From Bacteroidota bacterium (GTDB taxonomy: Bacteria; Bacteroidota; Bacteroidia; B-17B0; Aurantibacillaceae), in the NCBI GenBank assembly GCA_016711805.1, contig JADJSH010000004.1:1-64000 (forward strand): 64,000 nucleotides of DNA, read 5' to 3'. Positions 54,037 to 63,876 of the stretch are shown piece by piece (the first letter of the stretch is position 1; every line of letters starts with the position of its first letter). The notes below the pieces were generated by a model. That model saw only the letters and a list, made by a program, of their open reading frames with translations, had not been told where the DNA came from and ran no database searches. A program made the position numbers and the translations under genes.

Positions 54037-54990
54037 ACCCTACACTCCACCAGCCTTAAGCAGCAGTACATTAAAGTAGCTGGAGGCGGTAGGGGGGGGT
54101 ATTTTGCGCAACCGAAGTATTAGCAGTAGCAGTACAACCATTAGCAGCAGTTACTGTGACAACATAAGGTCCTGTTCCGTTAACAATAGGATTAGCCGTA
54201 GTTCCACCAGAAACAATACCAGTACCTGACCAGTTATAAGTTCCACCACCAGTAGCTGTTAAAGCAGCTGTAGTAGTCGCACAAGTTAAAGTAGCTGTAT
54301 TAGAGGCGGTAGGAGATGGAGGTGTAAGATTTTGCGCAACCGAAGTGTTAGCAGTAGCCGTACATCCGTTAGCAGCAGTAACCGTTACAACATAAGGCCC
54401 AGTACCATTAACAATTGGATTAGCAGTTGTTCCGCCAGAAACGATACCAGTTCCTGACCAATTATATGTTCCACCGCCAGTAGCAGTTAAAGCAGCAGTC
54501 GTTGTAGCACAAGTTAAAGTTGATGTATTAGAAGCAGTGGGAGTTGGGGGCGTAATATTTTGAGCAACAGATGTATTAGCGGTAGCCGTGCACCCGTTAG
54601 CTGCAGTAACTGTTACAATATAAGGCCCAGTACCATTAACAATCGGATTCGCGGTTGTTCCACCAGAAACGATGCCTGTCCCTGACCAATTGTATGTGCC
54701 ACCACCAGTAGCTGTCAAAGCAGCAGTCGTTGTAGCACAAGTTAAAGTTGCCGTATTAGAAGCAGTAGGCGTTGGAGGCGTAATGTTTTGCGCAACGGAT
54801 GTGTTAGCAGTAGCCGTACATCCGTTTGCGGCAGTAACTGTTACAACATAAGGTCCCGTTCCATTAACAATTGGATTAGCAGTAGCTGCGCCAGAAACGA
54901 TTCCAGTTCCTGACCAACTATAGGTTCCGCCGCCAGTAGCATTTAATGTTACTGTATTTGCAATACAAGTTAATGTAGAAGGACTAGACG
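53930..54990 (-). repeat. Tandem ~228-bp coding repeats
   Basis: About five head-to-tail copies of a 76-residue unit (TLTCATTTAALTATGGGTYN, VTVTAANGCTATANTSVAQN) are nearly identical at DNA level. One copy at ~54022-54110 is shortened and carries several indels that break the frame. Such arrays are prone to recombination and to assembly errors. Confidence 0.85.
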
Positions 54991-56230
54991 CAGTTGGTGA
55001 TGGCGCAGTTGTGTTTGCCGTAACAGCAACAGTAGAAACTACTGATGGGCAGAATGGAGATACTGCATCTGTAACTATTAAACTATATGTACCAGCTTGG
55101 TTAACTGTTGGTGTTGCTGTCGTTCCTCCCGAAACAATGCCTGGCCCCGACCAAGAATAAGATCCTCCGCCAGAACCAGATAATACCGTTGTTGTTTGCG
55201 CACATGTTAAATTCCGTGTTGGACCAGCCACAGCAGTTGGAGCAGGATTAACGGTAACAGTTAATACCATATTTGATTGGATACAAACGCCTATATTACT
55301 TCCACCTAAGGTATAGGACGTAGTTGTTGAAGGGGAGACGACTATGCTTGAACTAGTGGAACCAGTAGACCAAGAGTAGGTAGTTGCTCCTGATGCGGTT
55401 AACGTTGCGCTTTGACCAGCACAAATTACACCACCACCACCACCGCCAGCAGAACTAGTAGCCGTAACAGTTGGACCAACGCAAGAAATACCAGATTGTT
55501 GTAAGAACACACCTGAGTCAAAAAGAGCATCTCCACCATCTGTAATTGCTAAAATCAAATGGTAGTTAGCACACGGAGTTACGTTGGCACTACCTGTTAA
55601 AACAGTAGTCATACCGTCATAAGCAATAGTTGAGCCACCGTTTGCAATATAATATATAGAATTTACTCCAGAATTAATATTATCTATGGTGACAGGAGAA
55701 CTACTCCCAGGAACTGTAGCTAAATTAAAGTTAGTATAATTACCTCCTAAAGGATTGGGACCAGAAATGAAAAATCCGAAACCATCATTAAATCCTGAAT
55801 TCACATATTCTGGATATTCGTCTGAAGCAAACTTGTATCTAATATTTAACGGAGAACATTGAGGGTAAATATCAAATTCAAGTAAACAGCCATCAAGATT
55901 ACTACTAGTACCGGTTATTGGAGCCATTTGTGCAATACCTCCAGTCCCATTATTTGTATTTAAAACATTAGTGTTAGCACCAGCAGCAGCAGCAGCCGAG
56001 CCCGTTGTTAGTAATACACCGCTATTTAAACCAAGGTTAGTAGTTGAGCCATTTGTAAAAATGGCATTAGCGCCTGTTGGGCAAGTTAACTGGGCATTTG
56101 TAATCGTAACACCTCCACCTAATAAGTAATTTGCGAGGTTTGTGGCTGTTTGATTAGGTGTTACGGAGAGCTGTGAATAATAGGATTCCGATAATATTAT
56201 TAAAATTAACGAGAGTAGAATTTTTTTCAT
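54071..56230 (-). CDS. N-terminal part of the second giant repeat protein (choice-of-anchor L)
   Basis: A 719-residue open frame with a signal peptide (~1-19) and a choice-of-anchor-L-like domain (~25-245; LNSGVLLTTGSA, FKFASDEYPEYVNSG-type segment reading YKFASDEYPEYVNSGFNDGF, GFFISGP), then an ICAGQSATLTASG repeat and ~76-residue Ig-like repeats. It ends abruptly (NTPPYRLQLL) inside a damaged repeat; the natural continuation is 51187-54036, for a protein of ~1680 residues. It should be a surface or extracellular adhesin exported by type IX secretion. Confidence 0.85.
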   Translation of the reverse strand: MKKILLSLILIILSESYYSQLSVTPNQTATNLANYLLGGGVTITNAQLTCPTGANAIFTNGSTTNLGLNSGVLLTTGSAAAAAGANTNVLNTNNGTGGIAQMAPITGTSSNLDGCLLEFDIYPQCSPLNIRYKFASDEYPEYVNSGFNDGFGFFISGPNPLGGNYTNFNLATVPGSSSPVTIDNINSGVNSIYYIANGGSTIAYDGMTTVLTGSANVTPCANYHLILAITDGGDALFDSGVFLQQSGISCVGPTVTATSSAGGGGGGVICAGQSATLTASGATTYSWSTGSTSSSIVVSPSTTTSYTLGGSNIGVCIQSNMVLTVTVNPAPTAVAGPTRNLTCAQTTTVLSGSGGGSYSWSGPGIVSGGTTATPTVNQAGTYSLIVTDAVSPFCPSVVSTVAVTANTTAPSPTASSPSTLTCIANTVTLNATGGGTYSWSGTGIVSGAATANPIVNGTGPYVVTVTAANGCTATANTSVAQNITPPTPTASNTATLTCATTTAALTATGGGTYNWSGTGIVSGGTTANPIVNGTGPYIVTVTAANGCTATANTSVAQNITPPTPTASNTSTLTCATTTAALTATGGGTYNWSGTGIVSGGTTANPIVNGTGPYVVTVTAANGCTATANTSVAQNLTPPSPTASNTATLTCATTTAALTATGGGTYNWSGTGIVSGGTTANPIVNGTGPYVVTVTAANGCTATANTSVAQNTPPYRLQLL

Positions 56231-56329
56231 GAAATTATTATATTAAATTATTAGAAATTTTCTACTAAGATATTACTTTTAGCGATAAAACCTAAAAAAA
56301 ATACTGTGTATTTCAATAACCGAAATGAT

Positions 56330-58204
56330 TTATTCACTCAGTCTAGCTATCATTTTAATCAATTGAGGGTTGTTTTTGTCGTTATCTAACGCTTTCGTGT
56401 AATATGTTTTTGCGTTAATACTGTCAAAATCAGCAATATAAAAATTCCCTAAAATTATATTTATGCTATTGTTGTTTGGCTGCTCATCTGATAGAGCTTT
56501 AAAAATCTGTATCCCTTCTTTGATTTTTTTATTTTCAATTAAAATGTTACCCATTAAGTCTAACACTTCTTGGTTTTTTTGGTTGTCTGTAAATAACTTT
56601 AACACTAAACTTTGCGCTAGCGGATAATTTGACGTTTTACGCAGGCATTGACATAAATTTAATTGTACTTCAAATTTTGTAGAATCTACACTTAGTGATT
56701 TCATGTAATATGGTATTGCCGCGGCATAATCGTTATAAATTTTTTGTTTTATAAATCCAATATTGTTTAAAGCAGTTGTATTAAGTGAGTCAACTTTTAG
56801 AACGTTATTTAAGCTTTCGGCAGCTTTTGTAATATAATTATTTTTATTTTGATCAGTTAAAAAAGTATTAGGGTGATTTAAATTCACTAAAATTATATTA
56901 CTATAGAGTATGTTTAACGCTGCTGATTCGGGCCATTTTAAAACATCGTGACTATATAAAGTAAATCTGTCTTTCCATTCTGAATTTCTTTGAATAGTTA
57001 TTATTGAGTAAACTAGGCATAGTAAAGCGAATGAAATTTTAAAATTTACATTAACTTCTTTTAAAGAATTAATTTTTAAATTTTTGTTTATATAAAATAA
57101 TAATAGGTAAACGATAAGTATTGAAAATCCAATTGATGCAGAGAATACAAAACGATCACCAACAATACCGGGCACAACTTTTACAATATTCAGATACATT
57201 GATATTGCTATACCAAAAAATACTACTGCATACCAGATAGGATTTTCTGTTTTTATTAATTTAAAAAAATAAAATACAAGCAAAATGAATAACACTATTC
57301 CTAATATGGAATAGATGGATAAAAAGTTAAATATATCTAGTGTTTGGTGACCATAATAGCACGACATATTATTGGGTAAAACCAGCATTTTTAAATAAAA
57401 TCCCAGCGCGTTAAATGCAGTAGATAATTTTGAACTAAATAAACGGTCAAAAAACAGCGGATTTTCGTGATATTTATAAATACGTTCACTAAGAGTTTTA
57501 TCAAGGAATTGGTCTTTATTGCTTTTGATAGTATTAACGCACTTATAAAAACAATAGTTATAATTATAAATGGGGCAATTTTGAATTTATGTTTTTATAC
57601 AATATTAAAGGGGTGATAGCTAGGTAAGGTAAAATATCACGTTTAGTTAATAAGCCAAGTACTCCTAAAACAATAGCGTAAACTAAGTAAATGTAATTAT
57701 TTGTTTTAAAAAACTTGTCTAATTGTATGATGATTTGCATACAAAACAAAAGCACAACAATACATCTCTATTTTTTAAACTTGCAACAACTTCTGTATGT
57801 ATTGGCAATACTGCAAATAATAAAACTATTAATAGGTTAAATGTTGATGTTTGTTGATGAAAAATCAGTAGTAAAACTTTATACAATAATAATAAGCATA
57901 TTGCATATAGTAGTATGTTAATTAAATGACCTACCCAGGGTCTTACTCCAAACAATTCGTGTTCTAAAGCGAATGATAGTTTTACAATAGGTCGATACTC
58001 ATAATTGTTTTTTCCATCACTTTCGGCGTAATATGACGTGAAAATTTTTTTAATTGTTTTTAAGCCTTTGTTTGTGTAACTATTTTCAGTAACGAACTGA
58101 TCGTCCAATGCGTAACCGTTTTTTAAAGTGTTGCCATACAGTAAAAACGAAATGCATAAAAAAAATAGAATTTTTTTTTCGTAGATTGAATTTAAAAACT
58201 TCAT
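56330..58204 (-). CDS. TMTC-like GT-C membrane protein with TPR tail, frame-disrupted
   Basis: Corrected, this is a ~624-residue protein. The N-terminal part has many membrane helices; the first periplasmic loop has ALDDQFVTE, an acidic pair typical of GT-C glycosyltransferases such as PMT/TMTC. Further motifs are FALEHELFGVRPWVGHLINI and LFAVLPIHTEVVASLKNRD. The C-terminal ~210 residues carry TPR repeats (ALNNIGFIKQKIYNDYAAAI). Three frame breaks, near 57740, 57580 and 57520, separate readable segments 58204-57719, 57755-57564 and 57388-56330. The paralogue at 58219 has the same plan. Probable protein or envelope glycosyltransferase; substrate unknown. Confidence 0.75.
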
Positions 58205-58218
58205 TTTTATATTGTAAG

Positions 58219-60158
58219 TTATTTGTTTTTGTAAAGCTCATATTTTACTGTATTTCTAGTTTCTTTAAATTTCTGAGCAAGAAACTGAGCCAAGTTTTGA
58301 TTAGGATTTAAGCCGTAAGCTTCTTCGTATTTTTCAATAGCTTCAATAGTGTCACCTTTCATCAAATAGCAATTTGCTTCTTGTGCAGTTAACTCATAGT
58401 TATATGGAAAAGAAGAGTATGCTACGTTAATTACTTTTATCGTTTTGTTGTATTCTTTTCGCTCAAAAAACAAATTGATAATTGACATATAAGCTGTATA
58501 TTGTTTTGGATTGATTTCAATCGTTTTTTTATAGCACTCAACTGTTTTTTGAATATTGTTTTCTTGCTTGAAACAGTTCCCTAAATTTTCATAAGCTTGA
58601 GCGTATAACGGCTTATGCCTGATAGCTAAAGTGAAATATTTTTTGGCAGTTTTAAAATCATTTAAATATGAATAATAAATAACTCCAGCATTATTGTATG
58701 CAGTAAAAAAACTAGAGTCGTTTGTTACGGCCCCATCGTAGTGGTTTATACATTTTTGAACTAACACTTGATCCGAATATTTTTTGTTAGGCGAACGCAA
58801 CATTTCAAAATACTCATTAGCTAACAAACTATTTGCTTTGGCCGATTTCTCCAAATGCTTTATGTCATTTTCAAAGAGTACTAATTTCGAATTCCATTTT
58901 GTGTTTCTATTCCAAGTGTATCCCATGCAAATTAGCATTACTGGTAATAAATAGATTAAGGGCTTAGAGAAAAATTGTGATATCGATTTAAAGTGGATGT
59001 TTTTGGTGTAATTAACAATAATAATTGCTAATACTAAGCAAAAGCCCATGGTTGAAAAATAAGCAAATCGCTCTCCTAAAATACCAGGGGCAGGCGTGCC
59101 GATATTAGTAAAAGGTACAATGCACCCGCAAAATAGTAAAGTGGCAAATAACAATAGCTTGTTTTTTGTTTTGTAAATATAAAATCCTACTACTACTAAA
59201 AATGTGATTGCGATTAAAAAATAGAGGTTGATATCTGTACTCAAATCAAAGGTATTTGTGCCATAGTAAAAGCTAAACGGATAAGGGAGAAGCGAGAACT
59301 TAACATAGAATCCAAAAGTTTTTATACCAATAATAAGCCTGTGCATAAGTGATATACTTTCTGTGTATAAGGGGTTTTCAAAGTGATAAAAATGTCGCAC
59401 GGTTTTCTCTGAAACAATATTTGCTTTGATAAATGACGCTATAATTCCAGTAAAGACAAGTAGTGAAATTATAATAGCAACATGCTTTACGTTTACTTTT
59501 CTGAAAAATAAAATACATAATGGAATAATAGCAAAAGTTAACACGGCAGTGCGTTTAGAGAAAAGGGCTAATGATAAGAAAAGCAGTATTAAAAGAATAC
59601 TTTTAAGTGTTGGTTTTTCGTACGATTTAAGGCTAAACCATAATGCCAGAAGTGAAAGAGAAAAAGCGAGTAGTTCATCTCTACATTTTAAATTGTTTAC
59701 CACCTCTGTATGTATGGGATGGATTAAAAAAATGAGTGCGCATAAAAAGGATACCGAAAATCCATATTCGTGAGTATTTAATAATTTTAATAACACACAA
59801 AAAACTAGCCATGTGCTGGCAAAATACAATAGTATATTAATCAGATGGCTTACAAATGGATTTTGACCAAATATGGCATATTCAATAGCAAAGGTTGTTG
59901 TGGTAAATGGTCTATAGTCGAATGAGCCTCACTATCATGTGCGTATCGGCTTTTCCAAAGTGTAATAATGCCGCTAAAACCTTTTGAAACTAAGGCATGA
60001 TTTGGAACATAATCTTTACCTTTTACAGGAAAATTTGGTAACGTAACGAAATCGTCATCCAATGCGTATTTGTTTGTGAGCGAGTTTCCGTAAAACAAAA
60101 AAGTTAAAGCAAGAAATGTAAAAAAAATTATTTTATGTTCCTTAAAATAAATAATCAT
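58219..60158 (-). CDS. TMTC-like GT-C membrane protein with TPR tail (paralogue), frame-disrupted
   Basis: This ~646-residue protein has the same architecture as its downstream neighbour: YALDDDFVTLPN in the first loop, FDYRPFTTTTFAIEYAIFGQ and PFVSHLINILLYFAS, LIHPIHTEVVNNLKCRDELL, then multiple membrane helices and C-terminal TPRs (AYENLGNCFKQENNIQKTVE, YKKTIEINPKQYTAYMSI). One frame break near 59932 separates 60158-59850 from the frame ending at 58219. It lies 14 bp upstream of the second copy, so the two form an operon from tandem duplication. Role as GT-C enzyme inferred. Confidence 0.78.
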
Positions 60159-60220
60159 GAATATTTTTTATATCAGCTATAAAAGTAAAAGAAATATAAT
60201 TAGATGAAAATTTTATTAAT

Positions 60221-60249
60221 AAAAAAAGCGCCTTTTAAGCGCTTTTTTT
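60221..60249 (-). terminator. Intrinsic terminator
   Basis: AAAAAAAGCGC and GCGCTTTTTTT form a stem around a short loop, directly past the stop of the minus-strand gene at 60269. Confidence 0.8.
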
Positions 60250-60268
60250 ATTGTGTTATGAATAAAAA

Positions 60269-60664
60269 TTATTTTTTCTTGTTTCTTATGTCCTGTAACA
60301 TTTGTTCAGTAGTTTTTTTCTGACCATTAACCGAAATGCTAGTGATACTTTGTTTTTGTGCAAAAGCAATATAATATTGTTTATTGTGAGCTTGTTTCAT
60401 TACTAATTTCATATCACTATTAGTACCGTTATTTGCAATTATTTCGCATGATGCAACTTCTGGATTTGTTTTTAATTTTTGGCAGAATGCAATAGCTTCT
60501 TGTTTATTTAAAAAACCAGAAAAATTAGAATTAAAAACGGTAGTTGTTTTAACAGCACCTTTGCCTAATTCATCTTTGATTGTCCAAGTAAGATTAGATT
60601 GTGCAAATAAATTTGATGCAGAAATAATTATGCAAAATATTGCAATTGTAAGTAGGTTTTTCAT
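60269..60664 (-). CDS. Small periplasmic protein of unknown function
   Basis: A 131-residue protein with a signal peptide (~1-21, ending NLFAQ). The mature part includes LTWTIKDELGKGAVKTTTVF, NKQEAIAFCQKLKTNPEVAS and a Lys-rich end (KKTTEQMLQDIRNKKK). The single domain has two Cys (in AFCQKL and VASCEI) that could pair. No recognised family. Transcribed alone, divergent from the acyl-synthase cassette. Confidence 0.75.
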   Translation of the reverse strand: MKNLLTIAIFCIIISASNLFAQSNLTWTIKDELGKGAVKTTTVFNSNFSGFLNKQEAIAFCQKLKTNPEVASCEIIANNGTNSDMKLVMKQAHNKQYYIAFAQKQSITSISVNGQKKTTEQMLQDIRNKKK

Positions 60665-60788
60665 TTTCTTTTCTTTTAAGTTTATACAAGTATATAAATA
60701 TTTATAATAAAAAACAAAAACAGATTGGATATTTATTGAAAGTATATTTACAATGAGTAAAGTAAATGCTTCATAAAATATAAATTGG

Positions 60789-60821
60789 TTTGAAAAAACG
60801 CACTAAAAATTGTTATATTTG
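60789..60821 (+). promoter_or_regulatory. Promoter of the KASIII-ACP cassette (TTTG-N21-TATATTTG)
   Basis: TTTG (60789-60792), a 21-bp spacer and TATATTTG (60814-60821) match the Bacteroidota consensus. The ATG at 60832 lies 10 bp after the -7 element, so the transcript has little or no leader. Confidence 0.65.
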
Positions 60822-60831
60822 AGTTTATATT

Positions 60832-61840
60832 ATGGGAGCATCTATTAAGGCAATATCATACCATTTACCTGCTAACACTTATACTAACGACAATTTTTTT
60901 GAATCTTTTCCAGATTCAATTAGCAACAAACACAACTTATTAAAACTCGGAATTAATAATCGCCATATTGTTTCAAGTGATGAAACCGCATCTGATTTAG
61001 CGGTTAAAGCCGCGACTAAACTTTTTGCTGAACATGCTATTGAAAAAAACGAGATTGATTTTTTATTATTTTGCGCTCAAGAGTTTGATCACTACACACC
61101 TACAACAGCATGCATTATTCAACATAAATTAGGATTAAGTAATCAATGTGGTGCTTTAGATTTTAATTTAGGGTGTAGTGGTTTTGTATATGGTTTAGGA
61201 GTTGCAAAAGGTTTAATTGAATCGTTAGGTTGTAAAAATGTATTGTTACTTACATCATCAACGCTTACCAAAACATTTCATCCACATGATAAAAGTTCTC
61301 GGTTTTTGTTTGGGGATGGCGCTGCGGCCACACTTGTTTCATCTAATAATGAATTAAAAATTGGCAACTTTATTTTTGGTACAGATGGTTCAAGGTCAGA
61401 TAAGATTATTGTAAGAGATGGTGGAGCGAGAAACAAATTAAACGAATCGTCGTTTGAAGATATAACCGATGAGTATGGAAATACAACTAGTAACGCTTGT
61501 TTTTACATGAACGGAACATCTATTTTTAATTTTGGATTAAAAACGGTTCCAAGTCTTGTGAAAGATACATTAATTAAAAACAACTATTCATTAGAGGACA
61601 TTGATTTATTTATTTTTCATCAAGCTAATTTGTTTTTAATTGAAACAATTGGAAAAAAAATAGGTATACCAAATGAAAAAATATTTAACTTCATGGAATC
61701 AATTGGAAATACTGTTTCATCAACCATACCTATTGTATTGGCAGAAGCAATAAAAATTAAAAAGCAAAACCGGAGATAAAATTTTTATTTGTGGATTTGG
61801 GACAGGTTTATCATGGGGAGCAACAATTATAGAACTTTAA
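60832..61840 (+). CDS. 3-oxoacyl-ACP synthase III family protein (KASIII-1), frame break near end
   Basis: A ~336-residue thiolase-fold condensing enzyme. The FabH-type catalytic triad is complete: Cys115 (NLGCSGF), His263 (FHQAN) and Asn293 (GNTVSST). It condenses an acyl donor with an ACP-bound extender. The literal frame stops at 61779 after KIKKQNRR; the true end GFGTGLSWGATIIEL is in another frame reaching 61840, consistent with a small A-run indel near 61771. It ends 3 bp before the ACP gene, and with the second KASIII and the SDR likely makes a short 3-hydroxyacyl-ACP for surface-sugar modification (inference). Confidence 0.88.
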
Positions 61841-61843
61841 ATT

Positions 61844-62077
61844 ATGACATTAGAAGAATTTACAATTAATTTAGAAAAAGAATTCGAGGACATTGAGCCT
61901 GGAACTTTTAAACCTGATACAAATTATAGAGATATAAAAAACTGGAGTTCAATTTATGCCCTAATTGTTGTGGCATTTGTTGATTTAAACTTTGATGTGA
62001 TTTTAAATGCAAAAGATTTAAAAGATACAAATACAGTTAAAGAATTGTATGAACTAGTTCAATCAAAACATGTTTAA
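61844..62077 (+). CDS. Acyl carrier protein (dedicated)
   Basis: A 77-residue acidic helical protein. The phosphopantetheine attachment serine is Ser36 in NWSSIYALIVVAF, where the usual DSL reads SSI, as in pathway-specific carrier proteins outside core fatty-acid synthesis. It begins 3 bp after the first KASIII and overlaps the second by 8 bp, so the four genes are tightly coupled. It should hold the growing or reduced acyl group for transfer. Confidence 0.88.
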   Translation: MTLEEFTINLEKEFEDIEPGTFKPDTNYRDIKNWSSIYALIVVAFVDLNFDVILNAKDLKDTNTVKELYELVQSKHV

Positions 62078-63121
62078 TTCGGTTAATCATATATCCATTA
62101 AAGGCCTTTCGGTATGTGTACCAAAACAGGTTGCTAAAACAATGGATTATGATTGGATTACTGAAGAAGAGCGCATATCATTTGTTAAAAATACGGGTGT
62201 TGAAGAAAAAAGAGTTGCATCAAAAACAACCGCTACATCTGATATGTGCGAAAAATCAGCCAATGCGATTATTGAAAAATTAAATTGGGAAAGAGAAAGT
62301 ATTGATGTTTTAATTTTTGTTTCTCAATCGCCTGATTATTTTTTGCCAGCTACATCAGCTATTTTACAACATAAATTAGGGCTAAAAAAGAGTTAATGGC
62401 TTTTGATATTAATTTAGGTTGTAGCGGATATATTTACGGCTTGCAAGTAATTTCAAATTTATTATCTAATGGTAATTTTAAAAGAGGCTTGTTACTTGCC
62501 GGTGATAAATCAACATTATCTGTTAACTATAAAGATAAAAGCACCTATCCTTTATTTGGAGACGCTGGATCTGCAACAGCCTTAGAGTTTAGTAAAGATG
62601 CTCCATCTATGTTTTTTAACTTATTTACAGATGGTAGTGGTTATAAATCTATTATTGTTGAAGATGGAGGTTCAAGAAATCATGTTTCAGAAGCGTCTTT
62701 TATTGAAACTCAAATAGCCGAAGGCATTATTCGTTGCCCTATTAATTTAGTGTTAGACGGCATGGAGATTTTTAATTTTGCGTTAAAAGAAGTTGCTTCT
62801 AGTATCGAAAAAATTGTAAAAGAAAGTAATGTTGATAAATCAAGTATTGATTATTTTGTGATGCATCAAGCTAATAAAATGATTAACGAAACCATTAGAA
62901 AAAAATGTAAAGTAGAGCTCGATAAAGTTCCATATTCTATTGATAAGTTTGGAAATACAAGTTCGGCTTCAGTTCCTTTAACAATGCTTTACAAATTAAA
63001 GCACGAACTAGAAAGTAAGCCACTACGTTTATTATTAAGCGGTTTTGGCGTAGGCTACTCTTGGGGAAATTGTATATTACAAACTAATAACTTAATTTGT
63101 ACAGATATATTAGAGATTTAA
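62070..63121 (+). CDS. 3-oxoacyl-ACP synthase III family protein (KASIII-2), frame break
   Basis: A ~350-residue paralogue of KASIII-1. The catalytic Cys is in NLGCSGY, His in MHQANK and Asn in GNTSSAS. The frame breaks at ~62390: LGLKKS then a stop, while LMAFDINLGCSGYIYG follows in another frame; adding one A to the A-run (seven instead of six) restores LGLKKELMAFD. This is most likely a homopolymer sequencing error. It overlaps the ACP gene by 8 bp and the SDR start by one base. Having two KASIII copies could mean a heterodimer or two successive condensations. Confidence 0.88.
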
Positions 63122-63876
63122 TGGATAAATTCAGTTTAAAAAATCATGTTGTATTAATTACAGGAGCATCTTCTGGCATTGGAAGATCATGTGCTATTGA
63201 GGCTTCTAAATTAGGAGCCACTTGTATTATTACAGGGCGTAGCGAAGCCGAATTGATTAAAACAAAAGAACTTTGCGAAACGCCAGCACAAATTTTTGCT
63301 GGAGATTTAACTAATCACGATGTTATTAAACAATTAGTTGCAACACTTCCAAATTTAGATGGAGTAGTGCATTGCGCTGGTATTACAAATCCTTGGCCAA
63401 TTAAATTTTTAAAGCCAGAGCATATTAAAGAAATGTTTGATATTAATTTTCACGCTCCAGTTTTATTAACAACTCAATTATTTCAAAAAAATAAAATCAA
63501 TTCGTCAGCCTCTTTTATTTTCATTTCATCTATTTCTGCTCAACACCCTTATTTTGGCGGAGCAACTTATGCAAGTTCAAAGGCAGCTATCGAAGCATTT
63601 AGCAAATCTTTAGCAATTGAAATGGCACCCAAAAAAATTAGATCTAATGTAGTTAGGCCAGGCTTAGTTAAAACCAGAATGTTTGACGAAGCAAAAGGAG
63701 CATCAGTTGATAGCGAGAATTTTGATCAATACGAAAAATTTTATCCACTTGGCTTTGGAGAACCCGAAGATGTGGCGAATGCCGTTTGTTTTTTGCTGAG
63801 TAAAGAATCAAAATGGATTACCGGCATTGATTTAAAAATGGATGGCGGTCTTGTATTAAATAGCAAAAAAAATTGA
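63121..63876 (+). CDS. SDR-family 3-oxoacyl-ACP reductase-like protein
   Basis: A 251-residue short-chain dehydrogenase. Rossmann motif TGASSGIG (~14-21), HCAG near 90, catalytic Ser in SSISAQ, Tyr150 and Lys154 (YASSK), and PG motif VVRPGLVKT. The ATG at 63121 overlaps the KASIII-2 stop (TAATG) and is preferred over an upstream GTG, because MDKFSLKNHVVLITG is the normal SDR start. It would reduce a 3-oxoacyl-ACP made by the two KASIII enzymes. A sugar-modifying reductase is an alternative. Confidence 0.92.
   Translation: MDKFSLKNHVVLITGASSGIGRSCAIEASKLGATCIITGRSEAELIKTKELCETPAQIFAGDLTNHDVIKQLVATLPNLDGVVHCAGITNPWPIKFLKPEHIKEMFDINFHAPVLLTTQLFQKNKINSSASFIFISSISAQHPYFGGATYASSKAAIEAFSKSLAIEMAPKKIRSNVVRPGLVKTRMFDEAKGASVDSENFDQYEKFYPLGFGEPEDVANAVCFLLSKESKWITGIDLKMDGGLVLNSKKN

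Noticed and set aside
63097..63876. Longer SDR starting at a GTG at 63097
   Set aside because: The extra residues overlap the KASIII-2 coding end; the ATG at 63121 gives the normal SDR N-terminus and a typical TAATG coupling.
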